Source of the DNA: Pristimantibacillus sp052113225
GTDB lineage: Bacteria > Bacillota > Bacilli > Paenibacillales > Paenibacillaceae
Direction of reading: 5' to 3'
NCBI RefSeq assembly: GCF_052113225.1
Contig: NZ_JBFRCT010000009.1
Span: 248,001-312,000, forward strand
Length of the DNA stretch: 64,000 nt
The translations under genes were made by a program, and so were the position numbers. Position 1 is the first letter of the stretch. Each line of letters opens with the position of its first letter. The notes beneath the pieces were generated by a model. That model was not told the origin of the DNA and did no database searches. It worked only from the letters and a program-made list of their open reading frames with translations. Below are positions 14,669 to 23,952 of the stretch, one piece after another.

Positions 14669-16411
14669 TTAGTTCACACTGCGTGATGGCAATGCTTTAA
14701 TCCTCTGCTCGTCGGGGGTGATGAACAAGGTCTTCTGATGATCATAGATGACGAAACCGGGCTTTGCGCCGCTTGGCTTACGGACATGGCGGATAAAGGT
14801 GTAATCGACCGGGATCATGCTGGATTCCCGAGCCTGGCTGTAATAGCCCGATAACATAGCAGCTTCCTCGAGGGTTACATCACCGAAATCACCGCCGCGG
14901 ATAACCACGTGGGAACCCGGTATATCTTTGGTATGCAGCCATACATCAGAAGGGGAAGCGAGCCGGTTTGTTAAGTATTCGTTTTGCGTATTGTTCTTGC
15001 CTACATAGATGCTGACACCTTCTGACGAGGTGTAGCAGAGCAGGGTCGGCTTTGCCGCTTTTTTGCGCTTCGGGCCACGTTTGACCTTATTTCGAAGATA
15101 CCCTTGCTCTACAAGCTCTTCTCTAATTTCCTCGATATCAGCAAGAGACGCATTGTCGAGCTGCTGCAGCAGTGTCTCCATGTAAGTGATCTCGTCTTGA
15201 GCGATGGCCATTTGTTCCTCAACGACTGCTATACTGTTCTTTTGCTTTGTATACTTGCGGAAATAACGCTGGGCATTGTCGGATGGCGTAAGCTGCACAT
15301 CAAGATCAATCTTGACGATAGCCTGCTCCTCATCGTAGAAGTTGATCAGTTCGACCGAATTATCTCCGCGGTTAATCTGGTGCATATAAGCTGTTAACAG
15401 TTCACCGAGCACACGGTATTTATCCGCATCTTGAGCTTCATCAATCGTTTCCTGGAGCTTTTCTATTTTCTTCTCGTTCTTCGCCTTTTCATTCTGAACG
15501 AAACGAATCAGATCAAGCGCACGCTGCTTTACAGTGTCACGCTCTGCTTTATCCCCATAGAAGGCTTCCAGGCATTCGCTTATTGTTGCGTATGACTCAG
15601 ACGAGCCCTGGATATGAGTAAGCGGCGTAATAGAGAAGAAGGCTTTGCCATTGGCATCAATGGCAATTGTTGGATTATAGACATGGTCCCGTACTTCGTT
15701 CATGAGAGTCTGGAAGCTGCTCCAGAGCGAACCGCTCCCGGTTTCTGCACGATATACGATTTCTTTTGCTAACAGGGGGCTAAGCCCGCTGAACGATTGT
15801 ACAAGCTGCCGCTGAGGAGGTAATACCTCGGCTCCTTCAGGAGCATCTTTCTGTGCTATTGCGGCTTGAAACTGGTCCTCATTCATCATTTCGAGCGGAT
15901 CAGCTTTTCCTTGGTCAGGAGGGGCGGTATAGCGGCTGCCTGGCATAACAATCCGGAACGAACTGATGGCAGGCGTCACATGATGAATGCCGTCGTGTAT
16001 CGTACCTGTTGACGGATCCAGCAGAATGATATTACTGTGGCGTCCCATAATTTCGATAACAATTGTTCTAAATGAAATATCGCCCAGCTCATCCCGATGC
16101 CTTACATCCATATGAACGATTCTCTCGCGTCCAACCTGACGAACCGCTTCGATCGTAGCTCCTTCGCAATATTTGCGCATAAGCATGCAGAACATTGGCG
16201 CTTCCATGGGATTGACGTGGGTTGCGCTTGTCCAGTGTATACGGGGATAAGTCGGATTAGCGGATATGAGCAGCTTGCCTTGAGCGCCTGCACCACGAAT
16301 GCTGAATACGAGCTCATTGTTCGTTGGCTGGTGGATCTTATGAATGCGAGCGCCAATGCAGCGCTGTAACTCTTCTACTAGTGCGTGTATAACAATGCCG
16401 TCTAAGGCCAT
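14669..16411 (-). CDS. rqcH: RqcH, ribosome quality-control NFACT protein
   Basis: A 580-residue NFACT-family protein (B. subtilis YloA; older name fibronectin-binding protein A). N-terminal MALDGIVIHALVEELQ and KIHQPTNNELVFSIR mark the NFACT-N domain; a coiled-coil region spans about residues 290-440; the C-terminal NFACT-R domain holds SDVWLHTKDIPGSHVVIRGG. RqcH binds 50S subunits with stalled peptidyl-tRNA and adds C-terminal alanine tails for degradation. ATG 16411 follows AAAGGAGATACAACC on the minus strand. It is divergent from the calcium ATPase, whereas in B. subtilis yloA and yloB are also neighbours. Confidence 0.92.
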   Translation of the reverse strand: MALDGIVIHALVEELQRCIGARIHKIHQPTNNELVFSIRGAGAQGKLLISANPTYPRIHWTSATHVNPMEAPMFCMLMRKYCEGATIEAVRQVGRERIVHMDVRHRDELGDISFRTIVIEIMGRHSNIILLDPSTGTIHDGIHHVTPAISSFRIVMPGSRYTAPPDQGKADPLEMMNEDQFQAAIAQKDAPEGAEVLPPQRQLVQSFSGLSPLLAKEIVYRAETGSGSLWSSFQTLMNEVRDHVYNPTIAIDANGKAFFSITPLTHIQGSSESYATISECLEAFYGDKAERDTVKQRALDLIRFVQNEKAKNEKKIEKLQETIDEAQDADKYRVLGELLTAYMHQINRGDNSVELINFYDEEQAIVKIDLDVQLTPSDNAQRYFRKYTKQKNSIAVVEEQMAIAQDEITYMETLLQQLDNASLADIEEIREELVEQGYLRNKVKRGPKRKKAAKPTLLCYTSSEGVSIYVGKNNTQNEYLTNRLASPSDVWLHTKDIPGSHVVIRGGDFGDVTLEEAAMLSGYYSQARESSMIPVDYTFIRHVRKPSGAKPGFVIYDHQKTLFITPDEQRIKALPSRSVN

Positions 16412-16568
16412 GAGGTTGTATCTCCTTTAATATATGTCTTTCTCTATCATGCCATAGTTAAAGCAAAAACTTAAGTCCTTAAGTGGGATATTTTGCAGTT
16501 TGTCCGAATACATTTAGGCTTGAGAGGCTGTCCGAGAGCGCTCGGCATATACGGGAGGGAGTCGTACA

Positions 16569-19349
16569 ATGGAACAAATGAAATGGCACCAAATGGAGGC
16601 GGGCGATCTGGCGAACACGCTGGGCAGCTCACTTGCGCAAGGGCTGAATGCATCGGAAGCGGCGGAAAGACTGTCGAATAACGGCCGGAATGAGCTGGCG
16701 GAGGGCGAACGGATTTCGCCGGTTATGCTTTTTCTGAATCAATTTAAAGATTTCATGGTGCTTGTGCTAATGGGCGCTACTCTAATATCGGGCCTCCTCG
16801 GAGAATACCTGGATGCTGTCACGATCGTGGCGATCATTGCACTAAATGCGGTTCTCGGATTCATTCAGGAATTCCGTGCAGAGAAATCCCTAAGTGCCCT
16901 CAAGGAACTGTCTGCACCAACGGCAAAGGTGCTCCGCGCGGGAGAACAGCTTGTTATTCCAGCCAAAGATCTTGTGAAGGGGGATATTGTCCTGCTTGAG
17001 AGCGGAGACCGTATTCCGGCCGATATCCGGCTTCTCGAGGCAAACAGCTGTTATGCGGAGGAATCCGCGCTGACAGGGGAATCTGTACCGGTAGGTAAAC
17101 ATGCAGCTGCTATCCATGAGGCTGAGCTGCCGCTAGGTGATCAGCGTAACTTGGGCTTTATGGGTACGATGCTTACCCGCGGTACAGCTAAAGGTGTTGT
17201 TGTTCGGACAGGCATGGACACGGAAATGGGTAAAATTGCAGGACTCATCCAGCAGACGGAATCAATGGAAACGCCGCTTCAGCACAGACTGGAGCAGCTT
17301 GGTAAAATACTAATCGCCGTGGCGATTGGACTTACTATCATGGTCGTTATAGCCGGTATCTTGCATGGACAGCCTGCCTACGGCATGTTCCTTGCAGGGG
17401 TCAGCCTTGCTGTTGCAGCCATACCAGAAGGTCTTCCAGCTATTGTTACCATTGCACTCGCGCTTGGTGTACAACGTATGATCAAACGGAAAGCAATCGT
17501 TCGAAAGCTGCCTTCTGTGGAAACGTTAGGCTGCGCATCTGTCATTTGCTCGGACAAAACAGGAACGCTGACGCAAAATAAAATGACCGTAACCAATTTA
17601 TGGCTTGGTGGCCGTCATCTTAAGGTAACTGGTGAGGGCTATGATCCATCAGGGGCGGTGTTCGAAGAAGGCGCAGCGGTTGATGTGAAGCATGATATTT
17701 CGCTTAAGCGGCTTCTGCAGATCTCGGCTCTTTGCAACAATGCTACGGTTACACAAGTCGAGCAGCAGGATTCGAAGAAACGGAAGAGCAAGGAAATACA
17801 AGAGGAATGGGTGCTCAAAGGCGATCCAACAGAAGGTGCGCTTACTGTACTTTCGGCCAAGCTGGGAATGTCGGCTAAATCGCTGGAAGGCTTATATAAG
17901 AGGGAAAAAGAGTTTCCTTTCGATTCGGAACGGAAACGGATGAGCGTTGTCGTATCGCATCAAGGCGGCCGCGTCATCTATACGAAGGGCGCATCGGATG
18001 TTCTAATGGATCACTGCAGCTATGTACTGTGGGATGGCAAAGTCGTACCTTTCACCGCAACCTTGAAGAAGAAATGTGCTGAAGCTGCTGAAGAAATGGC
18101 ACAGTCTGCTTTGCGGGTGCTTGGCCTCGCTTACCGTGATCTTCGCAGCGGCGAAGCAATGGAGACAGAAGCCGATGTGGAGTGCCAGCTTGTATTTGTT
18201 GGCCTGACCGGTATGATCGACCCTCCGCGCCGCGAAGTACGTGAAGCGATTGCTACTTGCCGCCGTGCCGGCATCAAAACGGTTATGATTACGGGCGACC
18301 ACCAGCTTACTGCCGAAGCGATTGCGAACCAGCTTGGCATTATGCCTCGCGGCGGTGTCGCAATGAGTGGAAGACAGCTTGAGAATATGACAGACGAGCA
18401 GCTAGACCGTCACGTTGATAATATTTATGTGTATGCCCGCGTATCCCCGGAACATAAGCTGCGGATTGTCAAATCACTGCAGCGAAAAGGACATGTCGTT
18501 GCGATGACAGGGGATGGCGTTAATGATGCACCTGCTATCAAAGCAGCCGATATCGGGATTGCGATGGGGATAACGGGGACGGATGTATCGAAGGAAGCTT
18601 CTGCACTTATCCTTAGCGATGACAATTTTGCAACGATTGTGTCTGCGATTGAGGAAGGCCGGAGCATTTATGAGAATATCCGCAAGTTCATTCGTTACCT
18701 GCTAGCTTCTAACGTTGGCGAAATATTGACGATGTTCCTGGCTATGATGGCCGGACTGCCGCTGCCGCTGGTGCCGATCCAGATCCTGTGGGTCAACCTT
18801 GTAACAGACGGATTGCCTGCTATGGCTCTAGGTGTTGACCAGGCTGAAAAGGATCTTATGCAGCAGAAGCCGCGTTCAGCCAAAGAGAGTGTCTTTGCAA
18901 GAAGGCTTGGCTGGAAAATCATCAGCCGTGGTGTATTAATAGGCGTTTGTACACTTGGTGCGTTCTGGATCACCCTGAAGATGGCTCCAGGTACAGCCGC
19001 AGAGCAGCTCACCAAAGCGCAGACTGTCGCTTTTGCCACATTGGTTCTTGCCCAGCTTATTCACGTCTTTGACTGCCGCAGCTCGCGTTCGATTTTCCAT
19101 CGTAATATGTTTCAGAATCGTTATTTGGTGCTCGCCGTCCTGTCGTCTTTAATCCTTATGATCGGCGTCCTGTACATTCCAATGCTTCAGCCAATCTTCA
19201 AGACTGTACCGCTTTACTTCCGTGACTGGTGCCTTGTCTTTGTAGCTGCCGGCATTCCAACATTCCTAATGGGTATTGGCAGTGTTCTTGGCACAAGCAA
19301 GCCAAAAAGCAAGCAAGCCAAAATGTCGTTCAAATATAAAAATGTATAA
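16569..19349 (+). CDS. yloB: Calcium-translocating P-type ATPase
   Basis: A 926-residue P2A ATPase of SERCA/PMCA type. Present: the TGES actuator motif (ALTGESVPVGK, near residue 170), the ion-site helix PEGLPAIV, the phosphorylation site CSDKTGTLTQNKM near residue 328, KGASDVL, the hinge MTGDGVNDAPAIK, and a C-terminal six-helix membrane region with ILWVNLVTDGLPA. It pumps Ca2+ out at the cost of ATP; B. subtilis YloB is expressed in sporulation and affects spore germination. Start ATG 16569 follows GGGAGGGA by nine bases. A longer in-frame upstream ATG is absent. Confidence 0.92.
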   Translation: MEQMKWHQMEAGDLANTLGSSLAQGLNASEAAERLSNNGRNELAEGERISPVMLFLNQFKDFMVLVLMGATLISGLLGEYLDAVTIVAIIALNAVLGFIQEFRAEKSLSALKELSAPTAKVLRAGEQLVIPAKDLVKGDIVLLESGDRIPADIRLLEANSCYAEESALTGESVPVGKHAAAIHEAELPLGDQRNLGFMGTMLTRGTAKGVVVRTGMDTEMGKIAGLIQQTESMETPLQHRLEQLGKILIAVAIGLTIMVVIAGILHGQPAYGMFLAGVSLAVAAIPEGLPAIVTIALALGVQRMIKRKAIVRKLPSVETLGCASVICSDKTGTLTQNKMTVTNLWLGGRHLKVTGEGYDPSGAVFEEGAAVDVKHDISLKRLLQISALCNNATVTQVEQQDSKKRKSKEIQEEWVLKGDPTEGALTVLSAKLGMSAKSLEGLYKREKEFPFDSERKRMSVVVSHQGGRVIYTKGASDVLMDHCSYVLWDGKVVPFTATLKKKCAEAAEEMAQSALRVLGLAYRDLRSGEAMETEADVECQLVFVGLTGMIDPPRREVREAIATCRRAGIKTVMITGDHQLTAEAIANQLGIMPRGGVAMSGRQLENMTDEQLDRHVDNIYVYARVSPEHKLRIVKSLQRKGHVVAMTGDGVNDAPAIKAADIGIAMGITGTDVSKEASALILSDDNFATIVSAIEEGRSIYENIRKFIRYLLASNVGEILTMFLAMMAGLPLPLVPIQILWVNLVTDGLPAMALGVDQAEKDLMQQKPRSAKESVFARRLGWKIISRGVLIGVCTLGAFWITLKMAPGTAAEQLTKAQTVAFATLVLAQLIHVFDCRSSRSIFHRNMFQNRYLVLAVLSSLILMIGVLYIPMLQPIFKTVPLYFRDWCLVFVAAGIPTFLMGIGSVLGTSKPKSKQAKMSFKYKNV

Positions 19350-19481
19350 ATATTACTGACGGGAAAAAGTGCAAATCATGATCGGAATTATGAATAGCGT
19401 TTCGTCAGGCTTTGCTGTATGCTAAGAAAAAAATGATAGCTTGATTCTTACTAATTAGCTGCAGTAAAGGGGAACCTTATA

Positions 19482-20312
19482 ATGAAATTTACAAAAATGA
19501 ATGGTTTAGGAAATGATTTTATCGTAGTAGCAGGCGAGCAACAGCTGCCTGGTAATGTAGCAGAGCTGGCAGTCAATTTGTGCAACCGTTTCTTCGGAAT
19601 CGGAGCAGATGGACTTGTCTATATCCTGCCATCGGAGATTGCGGATTTCCGCATGCGTATTATCAACTCCGACGGTTCGGAAGCTGAGCAATGTGGCAAT
19701 GCCATTCGCTGTGTAGCGAAATATGTATTCGATAATGGCCTGACGAATAAAGAAGAGATCAAGATCGAAACACTTGGTGCTGGTGCACAAACCGTTCAAC
19801 TGTCGATATCGGACGGTAAAGTCCAATCCGTACGTGTTGATATGGGTGAACCGATTCTGAATGGTCTGCAAGTGCCAACAACCGTTGATGCAGAGCGTGT
19901 GATTGAGCATCCAATCGAGGTTGACGGACGTGAATTCCGTTTCACAGCCGTATCGATGGGTAACCCGCATTGCGTGATCTATGTGGATGATGCTGCAAAC
20001 TTTGATCTTGCAACTTGGGGACCGAAGCTGGAGACACATCCTATGTTCCCACGTAAAATCAATGTCGAGTTCGTGACCGTGACATCGCGTGAGCACACGG
20101 AAATGCGAGTATGGGAACGCGGCGCAGGCCCAACACTTGCTTGTGGTACTGGCGCATGTGCAACGGTTGTTTCATCCGTATTGAACGGATTCACGGAGCG
20201 TACAGCTATTGTATCGCTTAAAGGCGGCGACCTGACGATTGAATGGAACGAAGCAGATAATCATGTTTATATGACAGGACCTGCAGCCGAAGTGTTCCGC
20301 GGTGAATGGTAA
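19482..20312 (+). CDS. dapF: Diaminopimelate epimerase
   Basis: A 276-residue enzyme that converts LL- to meso-diaminopimelate for lysine and cell-wall synthesis. It starts MKFTKMNGLGNDF and carries both catalytic Cys sites, EQCGNAIRC (Cys near residue 73) and ACGTGAC (near 224). Length is standard. ATG 19482 follows AAAGGGGAACCTTATA. It sits nine bases before the yitJ-like gene in the same transcript; this pairing is not the B. subtilis arrangement. Confidence 0.95.
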   Translation: MKFTKMNGLGNDFIVVAGEQQLPGNVAELAVNLCNRFFGIGADGLVYILPSEIADFRMRIINSDGSEAEQCGNAIRCVAKYVFDNGLTNKEEIKIETLGAGAQTVQLSISDGKVQSVRVDMGEPILNGLQVPTTVDAERVIEHPIEVDGREFRFTAVSMGNPHCVIYVDDAANFDLATWGPKLETHPMFPRKINVEFVTVTSREHTEMRVWERGAGPTLACGTGACATVVSSVLNGFTERTAIVSLKGGDLTIEWNEADNHVYMTGPAAEVFRGEW

Positions 20313-20321
20313 TAGGGAGAA

Positions 20322-22217
20322 ATGAATATGAAGCCCGATTTGAGAACGAAGCTTAAGCAGCGTATCTTAACCGGGGACGGCGCGATGGGAACCTATCTGT
20401 ATCAGATGGGGTTCCCTGTCGGCGTTTCTTATGAAGAATTGAATATGACCCGTCCGGATGTTATTGAGAGCATCCATCGCCGGTATTATGAAGCAGGAGC
20501 TCGCGTCATTGAGACTAATACGTTCTCTGCCAATTTGGTCAAGCTGTCCAAATACGGCTTGGAGTCCGAAATGGAAGCGATTAACCGGGCAGGAGCTCGC
20601 ATCGCCAAAGCGGCCGCGGGTTCTGATGCTTATGTGGTAGGTGCCGTAGGCTCAATCCGGACAGGGAAGCTGAAGGACCTTAATGATTCTGAAGTAAGTG
20701 ATGCATTTGAGCGTCAGCTTGATGCATTGCTTTTGGAGGGTGTGGACGGCATCTTATTCGAAACGTTCTACGAATTGGATGAGATGCGCCTTGCACTTGG
20801 ACTAGTCCGCAAAGTTTCTCAAGTGCCTATAATCTGTCAATTCGCGGTCGAAGACGTTGGCCGTACACAGGACGGTACGGGGCTTATGGATGCTTTCACA
20901 CTGCTGAAGAATGAAGGGGCAGATGTGGTTGGCTTCAACTGCCGCAGCGGCCCTAACGGTATTATGCGGGCGGTTGATGCGATTGGTGGTCCGGTAGACC
21001 TGCCCCTGTCTATCTTCCCGAATGCAGGTATTCCGGATTATGTAGACGGGAAATATACCTATTCGGCTGGACCGGATTATTTTGCCGAAATGGCATTACG
21101 TTTTGCAGACCGCGGAGCACGGATTATTGGCGGATGCTGCGGAACGACGCCAGAACACATTGCTGCCATGGCGAAGGCGCTCAAAGACTATACACCTCAA
21201 GGCGATGCGACTGCTGTTGCAGTTGTTCCTGAACCGGAGGTTATTGAACTATCGGAGCAGACAGAGGTTGTGAAAGACGCTTCGGAGGAACGTCCGGAGG
21301 CTCCAATTTTGTTGGAACCTAATCTTGTCGATATCGTAAAGGTAAGACATACGGTCATCGTAGAGCTGGATCCTCCGCGGGATCTGGATATTACAAAGTT
21401 TATGGTTGGAGCGGCTGCGCTGAAAGCTTGTGGAGCGGATGCCATCACGATGGCAGACAACTCGCTTGCAGTCACACGCATGAGTAACTTGGCGCTGGCA
21501 GCACTTGTGAAGGAAAAAGTCGGACTGCGGCCGCTTGTTCATATTGCCTGCCGCGACCGGAACCTGATCGGCACACAGTCACATATGATGGGCCTTGATG
21601 CGCTTGGCATCGACCATGTGCTTGCTGTCACAGGCGACCCGGCAAGATTTGGCGATCTGCCCGATTCAAGTTCGGTGTACGATCTGACCTCGTTCGAGAT
21701 GATTAAGATGATCAAACAATTGAATGAGGGGATCGCATTCTCGGGCAAGCCGCTGAAGCAAAAAGCAAAATTCATTGTAGGTGCAGCTTTTAATCNCAAT
21801 GTGAAGCATTTGGACAAAGCCGTACAGCGGCTCGAGCGTAAAATCGCTTCCGGAGCGGACTACATTATGACGCAGCCGGTTTACGATTCGGTGTTAATTG
21901 AAAAGATGGCAGAAGCGACCAAGCATCTGTCTGTACCGGTATTCATCGGCATTATGCCGCTTGCAAGCGGGCGTAATGCGGAATACTTGCATAACGAGGT
22001 TCCGGGGATCCAATTGTCTGACGAGGTTCGGAAGCGGATGGCAGGTCTGGAAGGCGCTGCGGGAAGAGCGGAAGGCGTACAGATCTCGCAGGAGCTGCTT
22101 GATACAGCACTTCAGCATTTCAACGGGATATACTTCATGACACCGTTTATGTTCTACGATATGGCTGTTCAATTGACGGACTATGTATGGGTGAAAACAG
22201 GGGTAAAAAGACACTAA
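20322..22217 (+). CDS. yitJ: Bifunctional homocysteine S-methyltransferase / methylenetetrahydrofolate reductase
   Basis: A 631-residue fusion. Residues 1-290 form a homocysteine methyltransferase domain (GDGAMGTYLYQMG start, zinc Cys in GFNCRSGP and GGCCGTTPEH). Residues about 340-625 form a MetF-like reductase with TGDPARFGD and TQPVYD. The product should supply 5-methyl-THF and methionine. The sequence has one undetermined base at 21796, in a CNC codon within AAFN-x-NVKHLDKA; Pro is expected from the family. No S-box riboswitch is visible because the gene follows dapF by 9 bp. ATG 20322 or 20328 are both possible. Confidence 0.93.
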   Translation: MNMKPDLRTKLKQRILTGDGAMGTYLYQMGFPVGVSYEELNMTRPDVIESIHRRYYEAGARVIETNTFSANLVKLSKYGLESEMEAINRAGARIAKAAAGSDAYVVGAVGSIRTGKLKDLNDSEVSDAFERQLDALLLEGVDGILFETFYELDEMRLALGLVRKVSQVPIICQFAVEDVGRTQDGTGLMDAFTLLKNEGADVVGFNCRSGPNGIMRAVDAIGGPVDLPLSIFPNAGIPDYVDGKYTYSAGPDYFAEMALRFADRGARIIGGCCGTTPEHIAAMAKALKDYTPQGDATAVAVVPEPEVIELSEQTEVVKDASEERPEAPILLEPNLVDIVKVRHTVIVELDPPRDLDITKFMVGAAALKACGADAITMADNSLAVTRMSNLALAALVKEKVGLRPLVHIACRDRNLIGTQSHMMGLDALGIDHVLAVTGDPARFGDLPDSSSVYDLTSFEMIKMIKQLNEGIAFSGKPLKQKAKFIVGAAFNXNVKHLDKAVQRLERKIASGADYIMTQPVYDSVLIEKMAEATKHLSVPVFIGIMPLASGRNAEYLHNEVPGIQLSDEVRKRMAGLEGAAGRAEGVQISQELLDTALQHFNGIYFMTPFMFYDMAVQLTDYVWVKTGVKRH

Positions 22218-22517
22218 ATCGTCTGATTTCTCTTTTTCTCTTGTTCGTTTCTATAAAATCCTTTAAAATATATAACAACGGATCGAGCATAACCTGTTTG
22301 GTCTGCTATATGATGCTCTGGACAGGCAGTGCAGCGTATAGCAGCAGCGGGTGAAGGCGCGGCGCGGAACGTATGCTCCGGACTTTTTTCGTCAACAATA
22401 GTGCAATGGTTCTGTCGTTATTTGGTAGATGAAGTAATTCGTCGGCCATTTACATTTATACAAATAGATTTGATTCATATGGGAGTTGCACGAGGAAGAC
22501 CGGAGGGGGAACCTGAC
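22218..22517 (+). other. Non-coding leader ahead of remA
   Basis: About 300 bp without a supported gene. It holds a promoter candidate and a long hairpin in which CTGCTATA (about 22309) can pair with TATAGCAG (about 22336). In B. subtilis the yicC-like gene yloC occupies this position; I see no trace of it. The leader may affect remA translation, which is inference. Confidence 0.5.
22241..22269 (+). promoter_or_regulatory. Candidate sigma-A promoter for remA-gmk-rpoZ
   Basis: TTGTTC (22241-22246), 17-bp spacer, TAAAAT (22264-22269), about 250 bp upstream of the remA start. Confidence 0.55.
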
Positions 22518-22778
22518 TTGGCTATTAAACTTATTAATATTGGCTTCGGCAATATCGTTTCGGCCAATCGCATTATTTCAATTGTTAGTCCGGAATCGGC
22601 TCCGATTAAACGGATTATTCAAGAAGCACGTGACAGACATATGCTGATTGACGCGACATACGGAAGACGCACGCGTGCTGTTATTATTACAGACAGCGAC
22701 CACGTCATTTTATCGGCGGTGCAACCGGAGACGGTAGCACATCGTTTGTCGACTAAGGATGACGATAACGACGAATAG
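22518..22778 (+). CDS. remA: RemA, extracellular matrix and osmoprotection regulator
   Basis: An 86-residue DNA-binding protein of the DUF370 family, with IKLINIGFGN, ISIVSPESAPIKRII and a basic DATYGRRTRAVIITDSDHVILS. RemA activates biofilm matrix and osmoprotectant genes in B. subtilis. The start is taken as TTG 22518, preceded by CGGAGGGGG, because the family begins with (M)-x-IKxINIG; an in-frame upstream ATG would add 63 unrelated residues. It is the first gene of remA-gmk-rpoZ, 13 bp before gmk, as in Bacillus. Confidence 0.9.
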   Translation: MAIKLINIGFGNIVSANRIISIVSPESAPIKRIIQEARDRHMLIDATYGRRTRAVIITDSDHVILSAVQPETVAHRLSTKDDDNDE

Positions 22779-22791
22779 TACGGGGAGTATT

Positions 22792-23412
22792 ATGGATAAG
22801 GGATTGTTAATTGTATTGTCTGGACCTTCTGGCGTAGGAAAAGGAACCGTTTGTTCCGTTTTGCGTCAAAAGGTGCCTGAGCTTGTTTATTCCGTTTCGG
22901 CAACGACACGGAAACCTAGACAAGGTGAGATCGATGGCATTAATTATTTCTTTAAGTCAAGAGAACAATTTCTGGATATGATTGCTAACGATGCCCTGCT
23001 GGAGCATGCCGAGTACGTTGGCAACTGCTATGGTACCCCGCGTGATTTTGTAGAGAGTACGCTGGCAAGCGGCAGAGACGTCATTCTGGAAATTGAGGTT
23101 CAGGGTGCTTTGAAGGTGAAAGAGAAATTCCCTGAAGGCGTGTTTGTCTTCTTGTTGCCGCCGTCACTTGACGAGCTTAAGTCGCGTATTACAGGCAGAG
23201 GAACAGAAACGCAAGACACAATTAATAACCGAATGACGGTTGCAGTTGAAGAAATGAACTTAATCCGTCATTATGATTATGCGGTAGTTAACGATGAGAT
23301 TGATGCCGCATGTCATCGTATTCAAAGTATTATTGTAGCTGAGCATTGCCGCAGAGACCGGTATTATTCTCATTTGGGAGAAATGCCATCTTTGCAACCC
23401 GAGAAAGCCTGA
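22792..23412 (+). CDS. gmk: Guanylate kinase
   Basis: A 206-residue kinase that phosphorylates GMP to GDP. The Walker A LSGPSGVGKGT lies at residues 8-18, followed by the GMP-binding SVSATTRKPRQGEIDGINYF and the lid segment. ATG 22792 follows GGGGAGTATT; an ATG at 22759 is in frame but lacks a ribosome site and would extend the protein beyond the family's start. rpoZ begins 15 bp downstream. Confidence 0.95.
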   Translation: MDKGLLIVLSGPSGVGKGTVCSVLRQKVPELVYSVSATTRKPRQGEIDGINYFFKSREQFLDMIANDALLEHAEYVGNCYGTPRDFVESTLASGRDVILEIEVQGALKVKEKFPEGVFVFLLPPSLDELKSRITGRGTETQDTINNRMTVAVEEMNLIRHYDYAVVNDEIDAACHRIQSIIVAEHCRRDRYYSHLGEMPSLQPEKA

Positions 23413-23427
23413 GCGAGGTGAAGAACA

Positions 23428-23637
23428 ATGTTGTATCCATCGATTGATGAAATGGTTAAAAAGGTAGACAGCAAGTATTCGCTCGTTGTGGCGGCTTCGA
23501 GACGTGCACGTATGCTGCGTAATGGTGAGAAATCCGAACTACGCAACCCGAAATCCCGTAAGTTTGTTGGCGTTGCCCTGGAAGAGATCTATCACGACAT
23601 CGTGATTGTTGAACAAACAGAAGGCAAAGAAGACTAA
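23428..23637 (+). CDS. rpoZ: RNA polymerase omega subunit
   Basis: A 69-residue protein with MLYPSIDEMVKKVDSKYSLV, ASRRARML and KFVGVALEEI, the standard omega signature. Omega helps fold the beta-prime subunit and affects (p)ppGpp responses. ATG 23428 follows GAGGTGAAGAAC. In B. subtilis the operon continues into coaBC-priA; here it stops at a terminator and about 6 kb of other genes intervene. Confidence 0.95.
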   Translation: MLYPSIDEMVKKVDSKYSLVVAASRRARMLRNGEKSELRNPKSRKFVGVALEEIYHDIVIVEQTEGKED

Positions 23638-23653
23638 TAAGAGGTATTGAAGG

Positions 23654-23690
23654 ATAGGATGGGGCCAATGGCTCCATCCTATTTTTTTTG
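23654..23690 (+). terminator. Terminator after rpoZ
   Basis: ATAGGATGG pairs with CCATCCTAT (23674-23682) around an inner GGCC/GGCT segment; TTTTTTTT follows. Confidence 0.9.
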
Positions 23691-23720
23691 ATCTTTCTCC
23701 AAGCATATCTGGTTATGTCC

Positions 23721-23790
23721 GTTTTTGTTTGAAATAATTGTTTTCAAAAACAAACAAACATGTTAACATATAAACAAACAAAAACAAATC
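23721..23790 (+). promoter_or_regulatory. Probable DeoR-type operator cluster
   Basis: GTTTTTGTTTGAAA and TTTTCAAAAACAAAC form an inverted repeat (about 23721-23755), followed by further AAACAAACA repeats (23751-23790). A-rich, repeated AAACAAA sites are typical of DeoR-family operators. It lies about 160 bp upstream of the deoR-like gene and just before a nine-codon ORF with a good ribosome site. Ownership by this DeoR protein is inferred. Confidence 0.55.
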
Positions 23791-23809
23791 TTAAACGGGG
23801 GAAAACAAA

Positions 23810-23839
23810 ATGAAGCAGTTGTTATGGGATACTTGTTAA
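23810..23839 (+). other. Nine-codon ORF with ribosome site between operator and deoR
   Basis: GGGGGAAAACAAA precedes an ATG that opens MKQLLWDTC and then TAA. It may be a leader peptide or the stub of a deleted first gene of the operon. I do not recognise the peptide. Confidence 0.35.
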
Positions 23840-23952
23840 TTCGGCCTAACTTATTCTCGTAATAGACTTATATTCCTTCGTTGTATAATAAATAATATTT
23901 TAAAATATCGGTAGGTAATGGAAAAATGAGATGAAAGAGAAAGAGGTAGGCT

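Noticed and set aside
20313..20321. SAM (S-box) riboswitch expected for yitJ
   Set aside because: Only nine bases separate dapF and yitJ, and no riboswitch-like sequence was recognised upstream of dapF.
22329..22517. N-terminal extension of remA by 63 codons
   Set aside because: The extra residues do not belong to the DUF370 family, and a strong ribosome site sits just before TTG 22518.
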